64,000 bases of DNA from Periconia sp. R9002 (lineage: Eukaryota; Ascomycota; Dothideomycetes; Pleosporales; Periconiaceae): contig JAMAHW010000117.1 of NCBI GenBank assembly GCA_023627715.1, positions 34,560-98,559 on the forward strand, given 5' to 3'. Each line of letters opens with the position of its first letter. The stretch's first letter is position 1. The translations under genes and the position numbers were made by a program. Positions 20,410 through 30,476 of this stretch are shown in pieces. The notes under the pieces were generated by a model. It was given only the letters and a program-made list of their open reading frames with translations, was not told the origin of the DNA and did no database searches.

Positions 20410-21203
20410 GGGAATTCGATATTTGTTCGACGTGGACGACCGGTTCTCATGGTGTTCTAACACCAGAGAACATACATTGAATCTCACCGGAACTAAATGT
20501 TTAACCGCGGGCCTTCATTCAGCCTGGAACGAGTAAACTCCTCTTGCTACCTAGGCTTTTTGAAGATCATACTGTAAGAGATGGGAAAATTAACGGATTG
20601 ATAACGGCATTGGTTTGATTCGTATACATCAGGCACCGATACACGCCTCAACGTGCTTGACCGGAGCATTGGCATCATCCATGATAGTCTCGCGAGCTGA
20701 CGTGACTTCCACCCTAGATTGAGCGGATTCTCTCATGTCCTCCTCGTTCACAGCAACTGCTCCCACACAAGCGTGTCATGTCGACGTCCCTACAGCATAC
20801 CGACCATCCCTCGCGAAGCACATCACAAGACCTATGTCCGGTAGCCTCTCAAGAATACCTCTGGCATATAGTGCTTGCCTCTCTCAGCTCTCCGACACGA
20901 TCGAATCCCCGTCCTAGTCTTCTGATACGCAGGTATCATACTCGAAATTCAATATGGGAAATGAGCTGTGGGTATTGCCAATAAACATGTATACATTAAT
21001 AATCTGGTTAACTCCCGCAGGTACTCAAGCCTCAAAATCTCAGATTCTCACAGTCACTTGTCAATTGAAGTCACGCAAAATATGAATTTTGTTGCAAACT
21101 TGCTATTCGAGAATATCTAAAGTCATCGGCAATTCCCGTTACACTATGTACTCAATCCTGCGCATGCTATCAACCTGATGAGAAGCAGATGTATATGGAC
21201 CAT
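20410..21203. other. Intergenic region
   Basis: No supported gene; it includes the 3' flank of the 2EXR gene at 21204. Confidence 0.45.
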
Positions 21204-22103
21204 TCAGATCCCAGTCTCAATCCATGAGTCGACAAATTCGATCCATCTATGTGCCTCTTCCACGGTATGACGGCGGTTCCCGACCTCGCACGTCCACAGG
21301 TAATCTTTGAAGTCACTATTGCCCGGTTCCATGCCATACAAGTAGAAGCGCATGTTCCTAGCCTCGAGAGGGGCGTAGGTTGGTGAGGTCTGTATCAGCG
21401 CGTTTTGCTCCTTCCAACGCTTGTAGTTGTCATCATCACAAGACGGAAAGTTTTTCTTCTTCCACTTTTCGACGTGAGATGCAAATACACCAGCGCGGCG
21501 AGCGTCCAATGGCCAAGGGGTACCGTTTTCGACATTTCGCAGTACCCGAAGACATAACTCTGCTTGCCAGATTATCGAGAACCCAGGCAGATGTGTTTGA
21601 CCAAGAAGGTTCCCGAATGGTGTATGAATATTGTAACGCACTTGAAGATTCGGGTATCGCCGACAGATCTTGTCTAACTGCATCAAACCCTGGTAGCCCA
21701 AATTGACCGACACATCGCACAAGTCATTGATTAGTGGCCGTTTATACGTCGGGGTGATTTCGATCTTGCGAAGCCATGAAATTCGATCACGTGTTTGCAA
21801 GATGTTGAAGAAGTGGATTACCTCGTAGACGTCGGTCGTGCCACCATCGAATATCAGCTTGTTGGATCGAAGCTCAAGGTCTTCTGTCTCCTTGAGGAGC
21901 TGCTTATTCACGCATTTGAGGCGGTTCCAGACTTGGAGCGGTCCATTGGCATCGCTCAATTTGAAAGTATAGTCGTTGGCGTCTGTGTGGACTTTCAGAT
22001 CGTTTTCGGATGTGAGGGCATAGCCGTAGATTTTATTCCGAATTTCAGGAGGAAGCTTCCCGAGTAACGGCGAAGATATATCGAGATTTTGGTTGGTCTC
22101 CAT
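21204..22103 (-). CDS. 2EXR domain protein
   Basis: Intronless, 299 aa. The 2EXR signature is LGKLPPEIRNKIYGYALTSE at residues 15-34. It is followed by WNRLKCVNKQLLKETEDLEL, which corresponds to the V-N-x-Q-L-R-x-E-T block of the paralogues at 3.5 and 30.5 kb. The C-terminus ends in EFVDSWIETGI, matching the paralogues' W-x3-SWI end. It is a paralogue by family signature and overall layout, though the sequences are well diverged. No enzymatic motif is seen, and the molecular role of the family is unknown. Confidence 0.8.
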   Translation of the reverse strand: METNQNLDISSPLLGKLPPEIRNKIYGYALTSENDLKVHTDANDYTFKLSDANGPLQVWNRLKCVNKQLLKETEDLELRSNKLIFDGGTTDVYEVIHFFNILQTRDRISWLRKIEITPTYKRPLINDLCDVSVNLGYQGLMQLDKICRRYPNLQVRYNIHTPFGNLLGQTHLPGFSIIWQAELCLRVLRNVENGTPWPLDARRAGVFASHVEKWKKKNFPSCDDDNYKRWKEQNALIQTSPTYAPLEARNMRFYLYGMEPGNSDFKDYLWTCEVGNRRHTVEEAHRWIEFVDSWIETGI

Positions 22104-22585
22104 TTGATAGGTTGGATTCGTGAATTGTTTCGGGATTTTACTCGGGTTGATCTGTGAGTTGTGTGGTAGTTTAAGGGGGAAACTTATACTCTATACCAAC
22201 TACCAGTTGTGCAAACACAATGTCTCAACCTGTTCACGCATACATCCTATGTATAGGTACATACACATCCGCATGTATGCAGCCAATGATGTCGTCACAC
22301 AATCCTTGATTCGAAGCTAGCTTGGCCATTGCAAACGCTCGGTCTGGGCAGTGAATTCTGAACTGGAAATTTAGCAGTTTCCTCGACATTTGCTGACATT
22401 GAAGGAATTGAGACATTGTATACATATAATCTACGGGCAAAAGTCACGTGATTGTCTCGGAGGTTCCAACATTAGCCTCGGCAGACAACAACAACCCCTC
22501 ACGAATGCTCGTATTTCCCAAGTTGAGTTGTTTCTTGAGCTTCATTCATGTTAATTGCATTATATCACTACTGAATTAGGACGAC
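22104..22585. other. Divergent promoter, 2EXR / acyl-CoA dehydrogenase
   Basis: About 480 AT-leaning bases between two divergent start codons. TCACGTGA, an E-box-like palindrome, occurs near 22,445. No TATA box is clear. Confidence 0.45.
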
Positions 22586-24547
22586 ATGGGAATACAGCCT
22601 TCTTCATCAACTCAAGGTTTCTTTCAGGAACTTCCTGACATTGATCCACTCTATACGTATCCAAACCAAAACCGCTCGAAAACCTCCGAAGATCCGGTAC
22701 TTCCGAGGATTCTCGAAATATACCTACCCAGACATGAACAGCTACCCCGCGAAGCGATCCATACTCTATCTCGACTTGCGCTGTCACCTGGGGTTCTGGC
22801 TCACGCTGTGGACGCCGAAATCAATCGTCCAACTCTTGAGACATTTGGAACCTTTGGGAAAGAAAATAAAGCCAATCCCCTGAAAACCTCGCATGGATGG
22901 AAGAAGCTGAAGAAGATTGGCCAGAAGGCAGGGATAATCTCCGTCAGTTATAATAGTGATGACGCCCCCACATATAATCGTCGCATACAGCAATTTGGGT
23001 TGGGACATGTCTGGGTATGCACTGCAACTATGACAGGCTGTCCAATGGCCATGACAGATGGCGCAGCAAAATTACTTGCAATGCACCTTGAGGACGATGA
23101 ACGGGATCAACCTGGCATTCGTCTTGTCATCAACGAGACGTTTAGGCGGCTGGTGTCCAGTAGTCCTTCCGAAGCGTGGACAAGTGGTCAGTGGATGACA
23201 GAGAGAACTGGAGGTAGTGACGTGAGTGGGACCGAGACAATTGCCCAGCGCATGAGCACGGAGGAGCTTGCAGATGACTCGCGCGCCGGTCGTGATCTTG
23301 ATGCCCACGGATATCCACTGGGACCCTGGAAGATCAATGGTTTCAAATGGTTCAGCAGTGCCACAGACTCGGATGTATCACTGATGCTTGCAAGAACTCA
23401 GAATGGACTTGGATTGTTTCTTGCCCCATTGCGGCGCGCGTCTGGAACGGAGATGATTCCAAATCAAGCATCTGACCCTACTGAACTCAATGGAATTCGT
23501 ATTCAGCGCTTGAAAGACAAAATTGGGACCAAATCATTACCTACGGCAGAGCTGGAACTCAGAAATGTACGAGCTTGGTTGATTGGTCAAGACGGTCAAG
23601 GAGTCAAAGAGATATCAACAATCCTGAACTTGACAAGACTGCACACTGCGGCAACCGGAGTGGGTTCTTGGGCTAGAGGGCTGCAAATATGCCGGGCTTA
23701 TTCCAGAAAACGCCGGGTGCGGGGAGGCCTGCTTCAGGATAATGCGCAGCATCTGAAATGGATGGCTGACAATGTCATCAAATACACTGCAGCGGCACAC
23801 TTCTCTTTCTTCGCTGTTGCTATGCTCGGTGCATTGGAGCAGGATTGGAGCGCCGTCATAGGCTCTACGCATTCATCGAAGCTGATACCGAAGGATGAGA
23901 CGATGACATCCAATCTATTCCGACTTCTAACGCCAGTTCTGAAGGCTCAAGTGAGTGTCGCTTCCGTTCACGCGTTGCGAGAGCATATGGAATGTCTGGG
24001 TGGCGTGGGATACTGTGAGAATAATGAAGACGGTGGCATCTTTAACATTTCGAAGATCTTCAGAGACACATTGGTTAGCCCTATATGGGAGGGAACGGTT
24101 AGCGTCATGGCAGAAGATGTGGTGCGAGTCATGTGCGACAGTCGCATCGGGGGAGGTCATGTGTTGCACAATGTGTTTTCGCCCTGGGTAAGACAAGTTC
24201 AAACTACTTACCGATCGATTTTCGTAGCCGAATCTGCGGCCGTGGAGTCCCTTCTAGGAGAGCTTTTGGCAATGGAAGATGGCTATGAGAAGCAAGAGCT
24301 CCTATACCGGGGCAGAGATCTTCTTTGGTATCTGGAGTCCATCACATGCAGTGTTTTGCTTCTATTTGATGCGATCGTTGACCATGACGAGGTTGCCATT
24401 GCAATCGCTAGGAGATGGCTCGCATCGCGACTGAATCCTCGCCAGCAGTATAGTGGAGCAAGCTGGCGCAATGAATCTTCCATGAATCGTCGGATATTTT
24501 TGGGGCAATCTGGTTCGGGTCCCGTCCGTGGTGTCAGTAGTCTATAA
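22586..24547 (+). CDS. AidB-like acyl-CoA dehydrogenase family protein
   Basis: Intronless, 653 aa. The order of motifs follows the AidB branch of the acyl-CoA dehydrogenase superfamily. There is a long N-terminal helical region, then CPMAMTDGAA, then the FAD-side WMTERTGGSDVSGTET near residue 203. A beta-domain block (WKINGFKWFSSATDSDVSL) and the C-terminal ECLGGVGYCEN follow, with IFRDTLVSPIWEGTVSVMA at the end. AidB is a flavoprotein linked in E. coli to protection from alkylating agents. Fungal homologues are usually unassigned, so DNA protection versus fatty-acid/amino-acid dehydrogenation cannot be decided here. The C-terminal 100 residues exceed typical dehydrogenases, in line with AidB. 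No peroxisomal or mitochondrial signal is evident. Confidence 0.88.
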   Translation: MGIQPSSSTQGFFQELPDIDPLYTYPNQNRSKTSEDPVLPRILEIYLPRHEQLPREAIHTLSRLALSPGVLAHAVDAEINRPTLETFGTFGKENKANPLKTSHGWKKLKKIGQKAGIISVSYNSDDAPTYNRRIQQFGLGHVWVCTATMTGCPMAMTDGAAKLLAMHLEDDERDQPGIRLVINETFRRLVSSSPSEAWTSGQWMTERTGGSDVSGTETIAQRMSTEELADDSRAGRDLDAHGYPLGPWKINGFKWFSSATDSDVSLMLARTQNGLGLFLAPLRRASGTEMIPNQASDPTELNGIRIQRLKDKIGTKSLPTAELELRNVRAWLIGQDGQGVKEISTILNLTRLHTAATGVGSWARGLQICRAYSRKRRVRGGLLQDNAQHLKWMADNVIKYTAAAHFSFFAVAMLGALEQDWSAVIGSTHSSKLIPKDETMTSNLFRLLTPVLKAQVSVASVHALREHMECLGGVGYCENNEDGGIFNISKIFRDTLVSPIWEGTVSVMAEDVVRVMCDSRIGGGHVLHNVFSPWVRQVQTTYRSIFVAESAAVESLLGELLAMEDGYEKQELLYRGRDLLWYLESITCSVLLLFDAIVDHDEVAIAIARRWLASRLNPRQQYSGASWRNESSMNRRIFLGQSGSGPVRGVSSL

Positions 24548-25612
24548 TTTGAAACGTTTGTATAGCCGTTGTCCTCATGACCTTGCTGCAGATAAGCACG
24601 CAGTGTGAAACTGTGACGATTATACTGGTGAAAGTACGCGAAGACGTTTGGATACCATCTGGTTTAAAGTCAGTTTGAGTCAACTTGGAGTAATACAATC
24701 GGGAAGGACTGAAGTCGGCACGGGATGTTGCAATTGCTTGCTGTCCTGTAAAAGAAAAGACGTACTTTATGAAAGGTCAAAGGTCCGACTCTCCTCACGC
24801 CACCACTGTGTCTGCAGTACTGAGACCAATGTGCATTTCCATTGTTTGCATGCCGGATTTGTTTCTGCGAGGTCGATCGATCCTTTCGTCTATCATGATG
24901 TAGGCTTTGTGACTACAGGAGTCCTCATTCGTAATCGGTCGCCGGGCGTGAAGGGTAGATCAGAAGGCTGTATCTTCAAAGACGGAGTGGACGTCGTCTG
25001 GTTCGACCGGGAGGAATCTTTGACGGAGACCCTGCAACAGAAAAAATTGCCTTGACGACTTGATTAGAAATTCAAGACTTTTCTCATGTGAAGGTGTATT
25101 GGAGGAGAAGTGTGGGTAGGGTGGTTGCTCGCGGTTGCAACCACGACCGCGTCGTCTTGGCATCCACAGCGGCACCTGCCCTACATGCATGAGGCACGCT
25201 CTGGGCAACACAGGGTCTGAGGGATTGAATGACAGCCTTCCCATCATTTTCGTGGCTACGACCCGATGTAGCTTCATCTCTTTGCCTCTGGGCTGTTACA
25301 CGCACAGGTAATCCGTGCCTCTCTCGGCATGGTCATCACGCGCTCATCTCTTCCTACAAGCTATCCGAAAATGCATATCTGAGCTTACTGGGGGATTACG
25401 ATGATACATCGGTCTCCGTCCCAGTCGTCACAAAAAAGTCTCGCTAACTCCAGTCAGATCCTCTAGGTCAACCACTCTCGCCTTTTGAGGACCAGCTCCT
25501 CGTTCGCCGCCTTTGCACTTACGTATTTCTTCGCAACAAGCACTATAACAATGATATTGATCCCCGGTCTCGCACACTCAACCCTCCTCTCGTTTTGAAC
25601 TAATACGAACCT
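24548..25612. other. Intergenic region
   Basis: No supported gene. A plus-strand frame at 24648-25055 begins at a non-ATG codon and shows no domain. The region continues into a carboxylesterase relic, so part of it may be decayed coding sequence. Confidence 0.4.
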
Positions 25613-26038
25613 GTGACGTACTTCCTCCCGAGAAACTTTCCCTCGAATCACTCCCGCCGCCCAACGAAACAACACCTCGAACACCATCGAAATACCATTG
25701 ATATGGAAACACGCACTGTCAAGCATATCCCAACCAGAGTGAGCCTTTGGATACTCGTTTGCAGCGTTCTACGGCCCGAAGACAGCGAGGACTGCCTCTA
25801 CCTCAATGCTTTCGCGCGCAGAAGGTCACATCATGCCAATAACATAAGATGACGAGGCACGCATATCCTTCTCGTGCTTTTCTGGATCCATGGTGGCGGT
25901 TCCAAACTCAGAAATACAGGGCAACCCATCTGTTCAGGCACCCCGTTCGCAGCACTCAAGGACGTAATCCTGGTCAAAGCGCAGGCGGATACGGTGTCAC
26001 GGTGTTGTTGTTTTGGTAACAAGCGTTTGGTCAACTGA
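25613..26038 (+). pseudogene. Type B carboxylesterase relic
   Basis: One frame contains the family-diagnostic SEDCLYLNAFA. After a TGA at 25850-25852 it continues in the same frame with LLVLFWIHGGGS (the oxyanion-hole HGGG block) and FAALKDVILV. In intact type B carboxylesterases these three blocks occur in this order and with this spacing. The catalytic GESAGG region and the rest are missing; the frame ends at TGA 26036-26038. There is no full-length N-terminus. This is a truncated, inactivated copy. An intact family member lies at 44.9-46.6 kb, but the two are clearly different in sequence. Confidence 0.7.
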
Positions 26039-26761
26039 TCGAGTTTAATTCCATGCTGCTATCATACAAAGCGGTGCTTACTCGTACAGCGTGCTCTCCC
26101 CATGCAACAATACAGACTAAAAAAATTGAGTATAACTTTTTGGCCACACAAATTGCAAAAATGTAACCGCCATACCAGTGCATTCTTGAGACGCCGGAAG
26201 ATACCCTGCGCCACGTACAAGAGGAATTCAATATCAGATTCGGACCGGGGGCGACAATTAAACTGTCGTGAGATCCCAGGATTCGTCGCGAAGCAGGAAG
26301 ATCCGCCCATGTCCCCGCAATGGGCGCAAGGCATTGGCTACTATTCTCTTGAGGTCCTGCGGCTACTGAAAGACGTCATAGTACAAAAACCGCAACGAAT
26401 AAAATATGAGTTGTGTTGCAAATCTGACCAGGCCATTACATGTTCGTGTCATCCGTGTCATCCGCAATTGTGGCTTAGTACTATTGGCACTGTACGAATG
26501 GGGTAATTTTTCACATAATGTGTAAACAATGCATCGTTTTCTCAGATTCTAAAAGCACGATCAATCTTTGTTATTTGTGGCATAGTTGATAGACGGCTGA
26601 CTTGCTGTCTTGAGCCGCGATTCCCCACTTAGATCATAGCGTGACGCATGTTAGGCGTCCAACAGCTACCTCTTTCACTTTGTGCACGTTTTGTTACCTA
26701 TTCTAAAATTATCAGAAAATCATTGCCATCACGTTTGAGTGGATGCCTTAGTCTAGAGAAG
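26039..26761. other. Intergenic region
   Basis: No supported gene. The right half is AT-rich promoter sequence for the secreted protein at 26897. The left part may be further esterase debris but shows no diagnostic motif. Confidence 0.4.
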
Positions 26762-26767
26762 TATAAA
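26762..26767 (+). promoter_or_regulatory. TATA box of the small secreted protein
   Basis: TATAAA lies 135 bases before the ATG at 26897, within GTATAAAAGC, and is followed by a C/A-rich leader. This fits an inducible, strongly regulated fungal gene. Confidence 0.6.
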
Positions 26768-26896
26768 AGCTGAGCGAGATACTCCTGTTCTGAACTCGTC
26801 ATCACAACTACCATCCGCTACGATACCCATTGCGATAAGTCCATTTTCAAACCCAAATCAAAAACCACTCTTCCCATTACCCTCCACATCATCAAA

Positions 26897-27493
26897 ATGC
26901 AATCCTTTATTTTTTGCATTGCAGCCCTCAGCACCCTAGCCTTTGGCACCCCAATGTTGAAATCCCGAGGCGTTGGGACCAGCTTCAACCTGCGCGCAGC
27001 CTCCAACCCCAACGCGCCAGACGCTGTGGCCGCGCTCCGCGGTGGTATCTGGCATCTCGGTGCACTCGATGGCAAAGCTATCCTCTTTTCCGACAACACC
27101 AAAGGATCTCTCTTCTACGAATACGGCCCTGACGCCAGTCCCAGCGTTGGTACCGCCAGCGTCGGCATCACGATCACCCCGGGGGGCTCGGCCACTGTCC
27201 CTGCCTTGCAACCAATTCAGCTGGTTGTTAACAATGGCACAGCGAATGTCTCGATTGAGAAGGATGCAAGTGGCATTCCAAAGTTGGCGTTTGACAGCGG
27301 CAGGTTTCAGGCGTGTGCGGAAACGGAGGATCAAACTGATGGGTTCTTCTTGATATATGTACAGCAGGGCCAGAGGGATATCGCGAGTTGCGCAAGAGTA
27401 GATCTGATCTCTGCTTGCTCAGGTTCCGGCATAGGTGCTCCTATGGTGGGGCAGTTGGGCAAGCCCCACGAAGTTGATTGCCAGCCGAACTAA
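26897..27493 (+). CDS. Small secreted protein, unknown function
   Basis: Intronless, 198 aa. The N-terminus MQSFIFCIAALSTLAFG is a signal peptide, with likely cleavage at about residue 17-18 and a KSR site shortly after that could be Kex2-like. The mature part has NGT and NVS glycosylation sites and four cysteines in the C-terminal third, enough for two disulphides. It contains an FNLRA-x10-DAVAALRGGIWHLG block and a short TPGGSATVP stretch. Size, secretion and a TATA-driven promoter fit an apoplastic or cell-surface protein; effector status is only a possibility. No known catalytic motif is seen. Confidence 0.8.
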   Translation: MQSFIFCIAALSTLAFGTPMLKSRGVGTSFNLRAASNPNAPDAVAALRGGIWHLGALDGKAILFSDNTKGSLFYEYGPDASPSVGTASVGITITPGGSATVPALQPIQLVVNNGTANVSIEKDASGIPKLAFDSGRFQACAETEDQTDGFFLIYVQQGQRDIASCARVDLISACSGSGIGAPMVGQLGKPHEVDCQPN

Positions 27494-28218
27494 GCAGTAT
27501 TGGCGAAGAAACGCGAGGAGGAGTAATGAGATCGCGGACGATGGTAATTATCTAATAGTAAATGTAATGTGTTACTCAACCACGAGGAGAACTTGATCGA
27601 GATGACTCACAGGCTCGAAAACGGGTGAATGCATTGTACCATGCCGGCGCTACAGCGAGAACGATAGATCGCAAAGAAGTAATACCGGACCGTGTGTTCC
27701 GATGCAGTGAAGGCGTGGATACGAGGCGCACGACTACGGGTCAGCAGCTTGTCTTTTTAAAGTCTACAAGACGGAGACAGGTGTGGGAGCGGTGGCTGGC
27801 GGCTATGACACTGGATCCCTCCGACCTGGAAGTAACTGCATCCTCGATACAGTCTGGTAATGCCTTCTTCTGGCAGATTGTGAGACTCCGAGGCAGCAAT
27901 CGTGTGTGGCAGGTGGAGGATCTGAGGAAGGGTAGTTGAGGTCCTAGTATGAAGGGTGGAGTGTGTGCTTCCATTGTAACGAGGAATGCAGAAGTCAGGT
28001 ACCGGAGTGAAAGATTTAGGGTAACGTACGAAATCTGTTCAGAGGAATTTTTCAAAGGAACAGACTGAAATTGAATTGCTATGAGGATGTCAAGTGCGAG
28101 CTGCCGTCATCGTCTGCCAAGACCCCGGTTGCACATTCCCCTGACTGCCTTCTGAGCGCCTTCCTAACCCATCTGTTGCCGAAAACTGACAATTATTGCC
28201 GACCTTGCATCCAATCCA
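27494..28218. other. Intergenic region
   Basis: A plus-strand frame at 27625-27939 is open from a GTG codon but has no domain or ATG near its start. Otherwise nothing is seen. Confidence 0.4.
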
Positions 28219-28905
28219 TCATGAAGCACCCGCGGTTCCCCTCGACATCACCGCGCTGCGTATGATCGCCATCATATCGTCGATACAGCCACACTCGCAA
28301 AGGTGGTCTCCACTAGTGGTGACTTCCACCTCTTTCAGGGTAATCGGCATGAAGAATTCATCTCGATGCAGCTGCAGATCCCGGACTGAATCCTGCAGAC
28401 ATACCTCCATCCACTTGTCAAAGTCCAGCACAACAGTCATTGTTTTCAAGTTTGTCAAGTTCTGCTGCCAGTCGGTATTGTTTCCTGTTTCCTCACGCAT
28501 TATGTCACCAGGCCACCTTTTCATGGCGCGCGGTTTGTAAAACTGGAATAGGTAATTCTGGGAGCAGGAAGCGAAATCATCGTACTCTAAATCCAATGCA
28601 ACAACGAGACGGAGGTGTTGGATTCGGTGGGCGAAAGAAGGTGCGAGAGTGTGCCTCCCCAACCTGTAATTGGGGACCACTAGTTGAAACACATTATAAT
28701 TGTAGTAACTGTCGAGTACACGTTCCGCAAACTCGCGATTGCGGCCTTTGATGAGTGGTAGTATTCGCTGAATACAGAATATTTGGTGGTACTTGAAGCC
28801 GATGGGGAAGTTGAAGACCAATCGATCTCGGAGGATTTGGGCAACGAGCTCGGGCGGGAGATAAGGCACCAAGCTACTCCTGGACGCAAGAGTGGTTGTC
28901 GACAT
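28219..28905 (-). CDS. F-box-like hypothetical protein
   Basis: Intronless, 228 aa. The N-terminus VPYLPPELVAQILRDRL (residues 13-29) has the L-P-x-E-L/I pattern of an F-box-like helix pair. It is followed by HQIFCIQRILPLIKGRNREFAERVLDSYY-type helical sequence, shown here only in part. The centre has RIQHLRLVVALDLE, which recalls the strand-helix layout of fungal F-box/2EXR proteins. No Skp1-contact residues can be verified by eye. The window's three 2EXR genes may be distant relatives. Function is unknown. Confidence 0.65.
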   Translation of the reverse strand: MSTTTLASRSSLVPYLPPELVAQILRDRLVFNFPIGFKYHQIFCIQRILPLIKGRNREFAERVLDSYYNYNVFQLVVPNYRLGRHTLAPSFAHRIQHLRLVVALDLEYDDFASCSQNYLFQFYKPRAMKRWPGDIMREETGNNTDWQQNLTNLKTMTVVLDFDKWMEVCLQDSVRDLQLHRDEFFMPITLKEVEVTTSGDHLCECGCIDDMMAIIRSAVMSRGTAGAS

Positions 28906-29532
28906 TTTTGATTTGAGTGGTGTATGTACCGTTGTGGGCGAGGGTTGGCTTTTTGCGTGTTTTTGTCAGATCGATGAGCGACTTCTACTATGCAATAATA
29001 CTGCGAGGAGTCTCTATTTATCTACGCGGTCTGACAAATTTCAGTGGAAATCGAAAAAAATCAATATTGAAGAAGAGTTCAAAAAATATTTATGTCGTCG
29101 TATTGCTAATTGTTGAAGCTCACCAGTCGTTGGGATAAAACTATTTTTTCGCCTGGCACAGCGCATAGATCAGTATACAAGTAACTCATGATGTAACTAC
29201 CTAGGCTTTTCCCACAGTCGCACTTTCCAACAACCAATCACGTATACGTATTGTGATTCGACGAAAACCTCATCTCCCCACTCTTTTGGATTGCAGATAC
29301 ATCTCACAGTATCATAGGAAACCTTGGATTAGTACAGAAGATCGAGACTCGACAAATCAGCGTGGCGATGGCGAATTCGAGAGACATAACATGAAAATCA
29401 TCAGCGATTTGTGATAGGATGAAGCAAGCATGCCCGCGTATTTCATTTAAGATCTACTGAAACGGCCGTCTTTACCTCTTATGTCCTCTATGCACGATTA
29501 AAATCCACCCAAATGTCCCTAATGTTGTTTCG
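28906..29532. other. AT-rich intergenic region
   Basis: No supported gene. It precedes a minisatellite. Confidence 0.45.
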
Positions 29533-29670
29533 CAGCCACAGTCATCTGCGACCTGTATGCAAAAGCCATGATTCCGCGACCAGTTTTTGACAGCCATGGT
29601 CATCCACGACTGGTATTCGACGACCACAGTCATCTGCGACCAGTATTTGACAGCCACGATTCCGCGACCA
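29533..29670 (+). repeat. Minisatellite, about 30 bp x 4.5
   Basis: Imperfect units of 27-31 bp follow the pattern CAGCCAC-x-GTCATC-x-GCGACCAGTA-x-TTGA. Units differ by small deletions. GCGAC and CAGCCAC sub-motifs recur in the separate 29-bp repeat at 29.97-30.06 kb. Confidence 0.75.
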
Positions 29671-29898
29671 AATTCAGCAAAACGGTACAAGCGTATGGCC
29701 TCCTCCTCACCCACCCTTTCAATATAATATCACTCCGTCTCCCCAAGCGTGTCTCTGACAAGCCCTAGGTGATCTACTGTGAGAAAGTTAAAGAACAATA
29801 TCTGAATGGCTAATAGTCACGACTAAAGCATAGACTCCGGTTATTCCAAAGGCATGTGTATATAGTAGGTAGACTGTCAATTCAAGGGGGAAATGGGC

Positions 29899-29916
29899 AA
29901 AAAAGAAAAAAAAAAG
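29899..29916 (-). terminator. Pol III-type T run after the tRNA-like gene
   Basis: On the minus strand, ten T residues (29915-29906) begin five bases past the end of the acceptor stem. Six more (29904-29899) follow one C. RNA polymerase III terminates at runs of five or more T. Confidence 0.65.
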
Positions 29917-29920
29917 AATT

Positions 29921-30118
29921 GAGCTAGCTGGGAATCGAACCCAAGGTCTCCAGTAGATGGTTTTACGCGGCCACTGCAAACACGGCGACTGTCCTCAGCC
30001 ACCTACAAACACGGCGACTGTCCTCAGCCACCTACAAACACGGCGACCGTCCTCGGCCACCCATCAATCTCAGCGACCTGCTACCACTACTGGCATTCTA
30101 CCACTGAACTACCAGCCC
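29921..30118 (-). tRNA. tRNA-like gene with long repeat-bearing insert
   Basis: Read 30118 to 29921. The 7-bp acceptor stem (GGGCTGG with CTAGCTC) pairs fully with two G-U wobbles. The D arm contains an A box (TAGTTCAGTGG). The anticodon stem CCAGT pairs with ACTGG and extends to seven pairs. The variable loop has 5 nt, and the T arm TTGGG-TTCGATT-CCCAG holds a perfect B box (GGTTCGATTCC). Total length is 198 because about 126 nt (roughly 30081-29956) sit in the anticodon loop, where eukaryotic tRNA introns lie. Most of the insert is a 29-bp tandem repeat. The residue before the putative anticodon is not U, so the isotype cannot be assigned. It may be a tRNA pseudogene or an unusual intron-containing tRNA. 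A strong Pol III terminator follows. Confidence 0.65.
29969..30061 (-). repeat. 29-bp tandem repeat inside the tRNA-like insert
   Basis: Three near-identical units start at 29981, 30010 and 30039 with exact 29-base spacing, plus partial flanking units. The plus-strand core is CACGGCGACTGTCCTCAGCC. It lies wholly within the insert in the anticodon loop of the tRNA-like gene. Confidence 0.85.
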
Positions 30119-30476
30119 TTTTTTGTTATAAAGAACTTTGGGTTTAAGATGTACAAATAGTAGAGCAAATTGATATGTACCAGTGGACAGGTACGTGCAC
30201 GGGCTACTTTCACTGGACTGGCCAGTGCCATGTGGCTCCTGCCAATAAATGTATGACTCCCATGACAATTGGATCAAGTCATTGAAGACTTGAAAAAATG
30301 ATTGGCCAGCAAACTCACGAGCTGCTACCCGTTTTGGGGGCACGTGACAGGGTTCGTCCAGGTGTGTATCGTAGTGCACGTGATTACGCACGGCACGCTA
30401 AGACTACTACAACACCACTTTACTTCCACTGTACACCACCCTCATCTTACTCACCGTCTCTTACGAACGCGCAATC
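30119..30476. other. Spacer between tRNA-like gene and 2EXR gene
   Basis: No gene is seen. CACGTG appears twice (near 30,341 and 30,378), which are E-box/bHLH-type palindromes upstream of the 2EXR gene. Confidence 0.45.

Noticed and set aside
29533..30061. CRISPR-like array
   Set aside because: Units are contiguous tandem repeats without unique spacers, in a eukaryotic genome.
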